64,000 nucleotides of DNA, taken from assembly GCF_000526515.1 (NCBI RefSeq), contig NZ_JAGF01000001.1:496001-560000 (forward strand). Direction: 5' to 3'. Shown here piece by piece: positions 54,198-61,623 of the stretch. This DNA is from Cellulomonas sp. KRMCY2. GTDB lineage: Bacteria > Actinomycetota > Actinomycetes > Actinomycetales > Cellulomonadaceae. The notes below the pieces were generated by a model. The model made no database searches and was not told where the DNA came from. It worked only from the letters and a program-made list of their open reading frames with translations. Made by a program: the position numbers and the translations under genes. How positions within the stretch are numbered: position 1 is the first letter of the stretch; each line of letters starts with the position of its first letter.

Positions 54198-55277
54198 GTG
54201 CACGAGCTATCACTGCGCACCGGTTTCGAGATCGAGCTGCTGGCGCCCGCCGGATCCGACCGGATGGTGCTCGCGGAGGAGATCGCCGGACGCTGCGACG
54301 GGCGGGTACGGCGCTCCTTCCACACCGACAGCGAGCCGGCAGCGGTCCCGGGCGTGGGTGTCTTCCGGCACCTGTCCCCGGCGTTCGACGTGGTCGACGC
54401 GCACGGACACCCGGTGGCGAGGCTCGTGGACGACATCACGATCGAGGCGGATCTGGCTGCGGTGCCCGGGCGTCCCGGGCACCGCGGCTGGTACCGCATT
54501 CTCTGCGACGACGCCCGCATGCTCCGTCTGATCGAGCGGCACGCCGACCCTGACGCGCCGCTGGCGACCGTGCTGCAGCCGGTCGCCGACCTGTTCGGCG
54601 TGCGCGTGGACGTCTTCGCCGCAGCGGCGCGGGTCAACGACGCCAGCGGCGCCACCGTCGCGGCAGCCATGCCCTTGCCGGCCGGGCGCGAGCGCCCCTG
54701 CGAGGTCATCACTCCCCCGCTGATCGCCGGGCACGGGCTTGCGCTGGAGCGGCTCCTGGCTCCGGCGCGCGAGCTGGGCTTCACCGTCCCGCAGGAGGCC
54801 GCGGTCCACCTGCACGTGGACGGCGCACCGTTCCGTCAGCCGGACGCCTTCGCCAATCTCGTGCGCCTCTTCGGGAGCTGGCGCGAGGTGCTGTGGTCGG
54901 CGCTCGACACCAACCCCGCCTGCCGGCGGCTGGCCCCGCTGCCCGAAGCCCTGGTGGACCTCGTGGAGCTCCCGTGGCAGGACGCCGACGACCGCTCCGG
55001 CTGGGCTCGCCTGCAGGAGGCGGCGCGGGCGGTCGGAGTGACCAAGTACGCCGACGTCAACCTGACGCAGCTGCTGAGCAAGCGCCCGGTGCGCGACACC
55101 GTCGAGGTGCGGATCCTGCCGGGTGCCATCGACGGCACCGTCATCGTTCGGCGAGCCGCCGTCGTGGAGGCCCTGCTGACCCGCTGCCTCGACCCGCGCC
55201 CGCTGCCTCGACCTGGGGCGGGCGCGGTGCGAGACCCGCGTGCCGCGCTGGATGACCTGGTCGCGGTGCGCCGGTGA
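54198..55277 (+). CDS. Amidoligase family protein (GCS-like fold)
   Basis: This 359-residue protein fits the putative amidoligase family: TGFEIELLAP at the N-terminus (Glu-x-Glu of the GCS/glutamine-synthetase-like core), DDITIEADL, HLHVDGAPFRQ and the C-terminal TVEVRILPG strand with its Arg. Such enzymes are predicted to form ATP-dependent amide bonds on peptides or metabolites. GTG 54198 is the start; GAGGAGA lies about 12 nt upstream, a little far. The partner substrate may be the small peptide encoded just upstream. Confidence 0.8.
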   Translation: MHELSLRTGFEIELLAPAGSDRMVLAEEIAGRCDGRVRRSFHTDSEPAAVPGVGVFRHLSPAFDVVDAHGHPVARLVDDITIEADLAAVPGRPGHRGWYRILCDDARMLRLIERHADPDAPLATVLQPVADLFGVRVDVFAAAARVNDASGATVAAAMPLPAGRERPCEVITPPLIAGHGLALERLLAPARELGFTVPQEAAVHLHVDGAPFRQPDAFANLVRLFGSWREVLWSALDTNPACRRLAPLPEALVDLVELPWQDADDRSGWARLQEAARAVGVTKYADVNLTQLLSKRPVRDTVEVRILPGAIDGTVIVRRAAVVEALLTRCLDPRPLPRPGAGAVRDPRAALDDLVAVRR

Positions 55278-55372
55278 GCGCGGCCATCGGTGCGGCCGGC
55301 CTGCAGAAGAGCGGTCTGGCCCGGTGGGCGTAGTAGCTGCGTGGATGACCACCGTGTGGGCGACCTCGACCT

Positions 55373-55900
55373 TCACGCACCCGTGCCGGTGGCATTGCGT
55401 TCGGCGATGATCCGCTCGGCGACCTCGACGGCCACGTCCAGGCTCGTCGCCATGTAGCGCCGCCAGAGCGGCACCAGGACGTGGCGGACCAGCGCGGTGC
55501 GGCGCGGCAACGGCTTGAACTCGTACGCCCAGCGGATCAGCGTGCCGTCGCCGTCAGGCGTGTACGTCCACTCCCCTCGCACGCCCGCGATCAGACGTCC
55601 CAAGACATTGGTGAATCCCACCAGCGTGTACGCGAAGCTCGACGGACGGGTGTGCTCCACGATGGTCTCCGTCGCGGTCGACCCATCAGTCAGATCAGGG
55701 TTGCGTGAGGCCCCCACGTGGTCCCATTCTCCCGTCTGGTTCGTCGAGCCCCGCACGCCCGGAAAGATCCCGTGCCAGCCCTTGAAGACCAGTGAAAGGT
55801 CGATCGGCGCGATCCCGTCGAATGCATCCTCGGGCCGAAGCGCCGTGCGCGCCTGGACAGTGGACGGGACCGTCGTGTCGTGGGCAGAAATCAGCGTCAT
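55373..55900 (-). CDS. SRPBCC-family (polyketide-cyclase-like) protein
   Basis: This 175-residue START/SRPBCC-like protein has the segment GIFPGVRGSTNQTGEWDHVGASR, then TETIVEHTRPSSFAYTLVGF, RGEWTYTPDGDGTLIRWAYEF and a long C-terminal helix. It probably binds a small hydrophobic ligand. ATG 55900 is preferred over 55906. It is divergent from the HTH gene at 56056. Confidence 0.85.
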   Translation of the reverse strand: MTLISAHDTTVPSTVQARTALRPEDAFDGIAPIDLSLVFKGWHGIFPGVRGSTNQTGEWDHVGASRNPDLTDGSTATETIVEHTRPSSFAYTLVGFTNVLGRLIAGVRGEWTYTPDGDGTLIRWAYEFKPLPRRTALVRHVLVPLWRRYMATSLDVAVEVAERIIAERNATGTGA

Positions 55901-56055
55901 GATCATTCGCTCCTCATGTTCTTGGTGGTCCCAGTGATCAGCGTGGCCGTCACGCCGTGATCGTCGTCGAGGCGGAGGTGGGCAGGAAGTGCCCCGTTCT
56001 TCCTAGGGACCGGCAGTACCTGGCTGTGGGTGCGTCGCGCCGCGATACTGGGCGG

Positions 56056-56802
56056 GTGAGCGGACCCGGAGAGTTCGGCGTCGCCCTGCACGGCTGGCGG
56101 GACCGGGTCACCCCCGAGATGGTCGGGCTGCCGCCTGGCAGCCCGCGCCGGGCGGTCGGGCTCAGGCGCGAGGAGCTCGCTGCGCTGGCGGGGATCTCGG
56201 TCGACTACATCGTGCGCCTGGAGCAGGGGCGCGCGACCGCGCCGTCGACGGCGATCCTCACCGCGGTGTCCCGCGCGCTGCGGCTGTCCCCGCCGGAGCG
56301 CGCGCACCTGTTCCTCCTCGCAGGTCAGCCTCCCCCGTCGCAGGGGCGGGTATCGGCTCATCTCCCGCCGAGCGTGCAGCGGCTCAATGACCAACTCGAT
56401 GCCACTCCGGTCAGCGTGTTCGACGCGGCCTGGACCCTGATCACCTGGAACCGGCTCTGGGCCGCCCTCCTCGGGGAGCCGCCGCCGGCGCGCGGTCGGG
56501 AGCGTAACGTCATCTGGACCCACTTCACCGGTGGGCGTAGTCGCGTCAGTCAGACCATCGAACAGAAAGAGCACTTCGAAGTGGCCATGGTGGCCGACCT
56601 CAGGTCCGCGACGGGCCGCTACCCCACCGACGGCGACCTGCGCATCGTCGCCTACACGGCTGCCCCGGGCAGCGATGCGGCCGCAAGGCTCAGGCTCCTC
56701 GCCGTCGTCGGCACGCAAGACATGGCCGAGCCGGCAGACCCAAGGCACGCGCAGGCCGGCTCATCCTCGACGGCGAAGACCCCGGCCGCGAAAGTCCGGT
56801 AG
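56056..56802 (+). CDS. XRE-family regulator with shortened MmyB-like ligand domain
   Basis: This 248-residue protein has an N-terminal HTH (RREELAALAGISVDYIVRLEQGR) followed by an MmyB-type domain (VFDAAWTLITWNRLWAALLG, VIWTHF). Around residue 196 the text passes directly from RSATGRYPTD to GDLRIVAYTAAPGSDAA. In relatives about 55-60 residues (the LRALVAEL...FARLW...HP..G.L.LD part) lie between these. The gene therefore has an in-frame internal deletion; ligand sensing may be lost. A Ser/Thr/Ala tail follows. GTG 56056 is the likely start. Confidence 0.85.
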   Translation: MSGPGEFGVALHGWRDRVTPEMVGLPPGSPRRAVGLRREELAALAGISVDYIVRLEQGRATAPSTAILTAVSRALRLSPPERAHLFLLAGQPPPSQGRVSAHLPPSVQRLNDQLDATPVSVFDAAWTLITWNRLWAALLGEPPPARGRERNVIWTHFTGGRSRVSQTIEQKEHFEVAMVADLRSATGRYPTDGDLRIVAYTAAPGSDAAARLRLLAVVGTQDMAEPADPRHAQAGSSSTAKTPAAKVR

Positions 56803-56883
56803 CTGAGCGAACCGACGACGACGCCTGCCTCCTGGTCCGCCACCCGACCCGGCCGTAGCAGTGCCGCCCGTTCGCGTCGAGTC

Positions 56884-57624
56884 CTAGGTGCCGTCGTCGA
56901 CCGGCCGGAACTCGCCCGTACCGGGGTGCTGCGCCTGCCGGATCAGCGTCGTGACCTCGGCGTCGTAGAGCAGCGCCGGGTCGATCCCGACCGAGGCCAG
57001 GTGGTGCCCCAGCTCCAGGCTGATCACTCCGTGCAGCCGGGTCCAGCAGGTCAGCCCCAGGGCGAGCACCCCCAGGGGCATCGCGTCACGTTCGGCCCAG
57101 GCCCGGAGCTGTTCGAGCAGCCGGGAGCCGTCCGGGTCGCCGTCGGCGTCGGACCCCGCCGTGGTCCCGGCCGGGGCGAGGGCGGCGAGAGAGTCCAGAA
57201 GGACGCCCATGCTGCGAGAGGCGGCGGGGATGGTGCGGTCGGGGGCGAGGTCCTGGCCGGAACCGCTCGTGGTCTGGAAGATCAACCGATAGGCGTTCGG
57301 CTGCGCGAGCGCCCAGGCACGACAGGCAGATGCCACCGCGGTGAACCGCTCTACGGGTGTGCCGGGGCGGGCCCCGGCGGCGTCGAGCGCGTCGGCGAGT
57401 GAGTCGTAGGCGTCGACGACGACGTCGGCCAGCAACGCCTCGCGGTTGTCGAAGTAGCGGTAGATGGCCGCGGGTGACATCGCCATGGTGCGGGCGATGC
57501 CCTTGAGCGAGACCGCGTCGGGTCCCCCGGCGGCGACCTGCTCCATCGCGAGCGTCTTGATCTCCTCGCGCGTCTGCTCCCGTCGCTGCTCGCGCCGGCT
57601 CGGCCGCGTCGTCGCTGACGTCAT
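56884..57624 (-). CDS. TetR-family regulator
   Basis: This regulator of about 246 residues has the HTH VSLKGIARTMAMSPAAIYRYFDNREALL and a TetR_C_13/WHG-like C-terminal domain (LTCWTRLHGVISLELGHHL). It is divergent from the oxidoreductase at 57743, which it probably controls. Start ATG 57624 or 57633. Confidence 0.92.
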   Translation of the reverse strand: MTSATTRPSRREQRREQTREEIKTLAMEQVAAGGPDAVSLKGIARTMAMSPAAIYRYFDNREALLADVVVDAYDSLADALDAAGARPGTPVERFTAVASACRAWALAQPNAYRLIFQTTSGSGQDLAPDRTIPAASRSMGVLLDSLAALAPAGTTAGSDADGDPDGSRLLEQLRAWAERDAMPLGVLALGLTCWTRLHGVISLELGHHLASVGIDPALLYDAEVTTLIRQAQHPGTGEFRPVDDGT

Positions 57625-57652
57625 GCGTGCCACCTGTTCCGTTGATCGATGG

Positions 57653-57681
57653 TTGACATCGTAACACCCGGTATTTACTGT
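57653..57681 (+). promoter_or_regulatory. Promoter for the medium-chain oxidoreductase
   Basis: TTGACA (57653-57658), 17-bp spacer, TACTGT (57676-57681): close to the housekeeping consensus and 62 bp upstream of the ATG at 57743. The spacer holds GTAACACCCGGTATTTAC, an imperfect inverted repeat (GTAA...TTAC) that could be the TetR site. Confidence 0.65.
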
Positions 57682-57742
57682 GAGCCCCAGTCACTTCGCA
57701 ATGGCCATTCGCATTCTTCCGACGCAGTGAGGACATGGGGCC

Positions 57743-58807
57743 ATGACCAGTCACGAGGAATCCCGCACCGAGGCCGCGACCGAGACCGTCACCGAGATCG
57801 TGCTGCCTGGCATCGTCGAGCCGGACGGACTGCTCGTCCGCCGGCGACCGGTGCCTTCCCCCGCCGCGGGCCAGGCACTGGTGTGCGTGGAGGCGACGGG
57901 GGTCTCCTTCGCCGAGCAGGGGATGCGCCGGGGCCGGTATCCGGGCCAGCCGAAGTTCCCGTTCGTGCCCGGCTACGACCTCGTCGGCACAGTCGCCGCA
58001 GTCGGGACCGGCGTCGACGCCGCCCTCGTGGGAACCCGGGTGGCCGCGCTCACCAAGACCGGCGGCTGGGCGACCCACGTCCTTCTGACCGCCGCCGACC
58101 TGGTCCCCGTCCCCGCTCGCCTTGAACCGGTCGAGGCAGAGACCGTCGTCGTCAACGGGCTGACCGCCTGGGGCCTCCTGCACCGCACGGCCCGGGTCCG
58201 CCGCGGTCAGACGATCCTGGTGCACGGCGCCAACGGGGGGGTCGGCACCGTGCTGGCTCAGCTCGCCCGGCATGCCGGAGTGCGGGTGATCGGTGCCGCT
58301 TCCCCGCGACACCACGACGCGCTGCGCACGCTCGGTGTCGAGCCGGTCGACTACGCCGACCTCGACGCCCTGGTCGCCCGGGTGCGGGAACTGGCCCCCG
58401 GCGGGGTGGACGCGGTGTTCGACAACATCGGCGGGGCCACCCTGCGTCGCTCCTGGCAGCTGCTCGCTCCCCGCGGAACCCTGGTCAGCTACGCCCTCGC
58501 GGCCGCGGCCAAGGGCTCCGGCGCCCTGGTGCCTCAGTTCGTGGCCGTGCTGGCCCGGCTGGCGTGGTGGAACACCCTGCCGAATGGCCACCGGGCGACC
58601 TTCTACGACGTGTGGAGCGGGCGGCGCCTGCGCCCGGCCCGCTTCCGCGCTCGCCTGCACGAAGACCTGGGTGTGGTCCTCGGCCTGCTCGCCGACGGCA
58701 TCCTGAGGGCGGAGGTGGGCGCCCGCTTCCCGCTCACCGAGGCCGGCGAAGCGATGCGGGTGGCGGAGTCGCACACCGTTCGAGGCAAGGTCGTCCTGAT
58801 CCCCTGA
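57743..58807 (+). CDS. Medium-chain dehydrogenase/reductase (quinone-oxidoreductase-like)
   Basis: This 354-residue zinc-free medium-chain oxidoreductase has VEATGVSFAEQGMRRGRYPGQPK, GYDLVGTV, Rossmann HGANGGVGTVLAQLARHAG and FDNIGGATLRRSWQ. ATG 57743 is the start. It has its own promoter and faces a TetR gene, so it probably responds to an electrophile or a drug. Confidence 0.92.
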   Translation: MTSHEESRTEAATETVTEIVLPGIVEPDGLLVRRRPVPSPAAGQALVCVEATGVSFAEQGMRRGRYPGQPKFPFVPGYDLVGTVAAVGTGVDAALVGTRVAALTKTGGWATHVLLTAADLVPVPARLEPVEAETVVVNGLTAWGLLHRTARVRRGQTILVHGANGGVGTVLAQLARHAGVRVIGAASPRHHDALRTLGVEPVDYADLDALVARVRELAPGGVDAVFDNIGGATLRRSWQLLAPRGTLVSYALAAAAKGSGALVPQFVAVLARLAWWNTLPNGHRATFYDVWSGRRLRPARFRARLHEDLGVVLGLLADGILRAEVGARFPLTEAGEAMRVAESHTVRGKVVLIP

Positions 58808-58934
58808 CTCCCATCCCCCGCGAGGACTACCGACGATGTCCGCACTGCGGCCGACGAATCTCGGCGTCGGCCGCGCCTAGCGTCGCGGTAGCGCCGGGAG
58901 GCCCGGCAGCAGCAACTCGTCCAGGGAGAAGCAC

Positions 58935-59534
58935 ATGACCGAGAGCGTCGACGTACACGATGGCCGTGACGCCACCTCCCACTCGTCCGAGCCGACCACG
59001 AAGACCCGGCGCGGGCCATCGGACCGCTCGCAACAGGCCGGCGTGATCGTCATCACCGCCGTTGTCGGGATGTTCGTCGCTCTGAACATCCACGAGCTGG
59101 GCCACACCGCTGTCGCGTGGCTCGCCGGCGACCACAACGCCTCCTACGAGCTGCGCTGCGAGCCCGCCGGATTCGGCTGCAACCACTTCGACGCCACGGG
59201 GATGAGCACGTTCGCGAAGGCCGCAGTCACCCTCGGTGGCATCCTGACCACACAGATCATCACCTGGTCGCTCGTCCTGCTTCGCCGCCGCGCCGGCCGA
59301 CGGTGGCGCTCGGTGCTGACTCCGCTGATCGCCGTCTTCGCCATCGACCTCGTGCTGCAGTTCGCGCAGGCCGCGTTCACCCCGCTCCCGGAGTACGACC
59401 TGACCAAAGTGGACCTCACCGCCTTGGCCACACTCCTGGGCTGGTCGCAGTCCTTCTCGCTCGGTGTCTTCATCGCCGGCGCCGTCGGCTACATCGCGGT
59501 GTGGGTGCGCCTGGGCTACCGTGCCCGATCATGA
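58935..59534 (+). CDS. M50-like membrane metalloprotease homologue
   Basis: This 199-residue protein has a polar N-terminus (~35 residues) and four probable helices. The first helix ends in NIHELGHTAVAWLAG, a zinc-protease HExxH motif as in M50 proteases, and a Cys pair (LRCEPAGFGC) follows. ATG 58935 follows AGGGAGAAG. The stop overlaps the kinase gene (ATGA), so it is co-translated with the two-component system downstream and may act in signalling. It could also be a non-catalytic M50 homologue, as no clear second zinc-ligand motif (NxxPxxxxDG) is seen. Confidence 0.8.
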   Translation: MTESVDVHDGRDATSHSSEPTTKTRRGPSDRSQQAGVIVITAVVGMFVALNIHELGHTAVAWLAGDHNASYELRCEPAGFGCNHFDATGMSTFAKAAVTLGGILTTQIITWSLVLLRRRAGRRWRSVLTPLIAVFAIDLVLQFAQAAFTPLPEYDLTKVDLTALATLLGWSQSFSLGVFIAGAVGYIAVWVRLGYRARS

Positions 59535-60826
59535 CCAGCGGATCGGGGTGGGCACGGCCGTTGCCGACCGGCCGTCAGCGGCGCTGGGACCTCGCGGTCG
59601 GCGTCCTGCTGGCGGCCGGCGTGGCCGTGAGCACCGTGCTGTCGCGCAGCGTCGGCATCGACCCCGGCTCGCTGCGCCCCGGCCAGGGCGAGGAGCTGGC
59701 CTGGGCGCTCGCCGTCGGCCTGCCACTGTGCCTTCGTCGCCGCTTTCCCCTGGTCGTGCTCCTGACCTGCACAGTCGCGTTCATCGGCTTGCAGGTGCGA
59801 TTCGTCGGCGACTCCACGGTGAGCTCGATCTGCCTGGCCGCCGCTGTCTACACCGCTGGCGCCTGGGGCCGCGACCGGCACCGCGCGACCGTCGTGCGGA
59901 TCCTGGTCGTCGTGGCACTGTTCGCCCTCCTCGGGTACGCGTTGAGCACGAACACCTGGTCGACGCTGAACGGGCTGGCGGCCGAGCGCGACGCCGGACC
60001 GCTGCCTGCGATGACCGCGTCCGCGCTCTTCGCGATCGGGATGAACATCCTCTTTCTCGCGGGCGCCTGGACGTTCGGGGACGCTGCGTGGGTGCAGACC
60101 CGCCAACGGATGGAGCTGGCCGAACGAAACCGCGAGCTCCAGGTCGAGCGCGACGAGAACGCGCGCAATGCGGTGATCGCCGAACGGTTCCGCATCGCCC
60201 GCGAGCTCCATGACGTCGTCGCACACCATGTGAGTGCCATGGGCGTGCAGGCGGGCGCCGCCCGGCTCATGCTCACCCGCGATCCCGCCGCCGTCGGACG
60301 CGCGCTCCTGTCGATCGAGCTGTCCGGCCGAGACGCGATCGAGGAGATGCATCGTCTCCTCGGGGTTCTGCGTGACGGTGAGCAACCCCCGCAGGCGGCG
60401 CCGGCTGCGGGCGTCGAGCAGCTCGCAGCGCTGGTGGGGCGACCCTACGGAGCCCTCTGTGCCACCTACACGGTGGACGGCGAACCGCGCGAGCTTCCCC
60501 AGTCGCTGTCCATCTCGCTGTACCGGATCGCACAAGAGGCGTTGACCAACACGCTGCGGCACGCGAACGCGTCGAAAGTCGACGTCACCGTGCACTACAG
60601 CACCACGACGGTCGAGCTCACCGTGGCCGACGACGGACCTGCCGCCGCCGATCGCGCGGCGACCGCGCCGCCGGCACAGGACGCGCAGCACACCGAGAAC
60701 GGACGGGCCCGCGGCGGGCTGGGGCACATCGGGATGCGCGAGCGGGTAGCCCTGCACGGCGGCACGCTCCAGGTCGGTCCAGATGGTCGTGGCTACTCCG
60801 TCCGGGCCCGGTTTCACCTGCCATGA
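59531..60826 (+). CDS. DesK/NarX-type sensor histidine kinase (system 3)
   Basis: This 431-residue kinase has five or six helices (about 20-190), a coiled linker, HisKA_3 with ARELHDVVAHHVSAMGVQAG, and HATPase (IAQEALTNTLRHANA, GLGHIGMRERV). ATG 59531 overlaps the protease stop, and the stop overlaps the regulator start. Confidence 0.94.
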   Translation: MTSGSGWARPLPTGRQRRWDLAVGVLLAAGVAVSTVLSRSVGIDPGSLRPGQGEELAWALAVGLPLCLRRRFPLVVLLTCTVAFIGLQVRFVGDSTVSSICLAAAVYTAGAWGRDRHRATVVRILVVVALFALLGYALSTNTWSTLNGLAAERDAGPLPAMTASALFAIGMNILFLAGAWTFGDAAWVQTRQRMELAERNRELQVERDENARNAVIAERFRIARELHDVVAHHVSAMGVQAGAARLMLTRDPAAVGRALLSIELSGRDAIEEMHRLLGVLRDGEQPPQAAPAAGVEQLAALVGRPYGALCATYTVDGEPRELPQSLSISLYRIAQEALTNTLRHANASKVDVTVHYSTTTVELTVADDGPAAADRAATAPPAQDAQHTENGRARGGLGHIGMRERVALHGGTLQVGPDGRGYSVRARFHLP

Positions 60827-61482
60827 CCACGATCCTGCTCGCCGACGACCACGGGCTCATCCGTGGCGGCATCCGGATGATCCTGCAGAGCGAGGACGAC
60901 TTCGAGATCGTCGGCGAGGCCGCGGACGGGGCCGAGGCTGTCGATCTGGCTCGATCACTGCGACCCGACCTGGTGCTGATGGATGTGCAGATGCCAGGCC
61001 TCGACGGGCTCGAGGCCACCCGGCAGATCGTGGCTGCGGGTGACTGCGCGGTGCTCATCCTGACGACATTCAACCGTGAGGACTACCTGTTCCAAGCCCT
61101 CCAGGCCGGCGCGAGCGGCTTCCTGCTCAAGAACTCCCCACCGGAGGATCTGATCAGTGCAGTCCGGGTGGTCGCGCGCGGCGACTCGCTGCTGGCACCG
61201 GAGCTGACCCGACGGCTGTTCGACCAGTTCATGGCCCGGCCGGCCGCTTCGCAACGCCCGGATCTGCTCAATCTGCTCACCGAGCGGGAGGAGCAGATCC
61301 TGCGACTGATGGCCAACGGAGACAGCAACGCCGAGATCGCAGTCAAGCTGTTCGTCGGTGACGCAACCGTGAAGACCCACGTGTCAAGGGTGCTCAACAA
61401 GCTCGGGCTACGGGATCGGGTCCAGGCAGTCGTGTACGCGTACGAGACGGGCGTCGTGTCGCCAGGGGACAACCCACCCTGA
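60823..61482 (+). CDS. NarL/LuxR-family response regulator (system 3)
   Basis: This 219-residue regulator has its receiver acceptor Asp in LVLMDVQMPGLDG, switch Lys in FLLKNSPP and LuxR HTH LTEREEQILRLMANGDSNAEIAVKLF. ATG overlaps the kinase stop. The three-gene unit (protease, kinase, regulator) is one transcript; it converges on the FtsX-type permease gene. Confidence 0.94.
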   Translation: MTTILLADDHGLIRGGIRMILQSEDDFEIVGEAADGAEAVDLARSLRPDLVLMDVQMPGLDGLEATRQIVAAGDCAVLILTTFNREDYLFQALQAGASGFLLKNSPPEDLISAVRVVARGDSLLAPELTRRLFDQFMARPAASQRPDLLNLLTEREEQILRLMANGDSNAEIAVKLFVGDATVKTHVSRVLNKLGLRDRVQAVVYAYETGVVSPGDNPP

Positions 61483-61623
61483 GCCCGGCTTGCGTCGCTT
61501 CGCTGTACCGGATCAGCCGGGCCGCGGAGAGCCCCACACGACTGAGGTTCCATTCGTCGTCGACACCATCGACCTGCCGGCCGGCGTGACGAGCGCATCC
61601 TCTGGGACCCCCGATGGGGCCGG

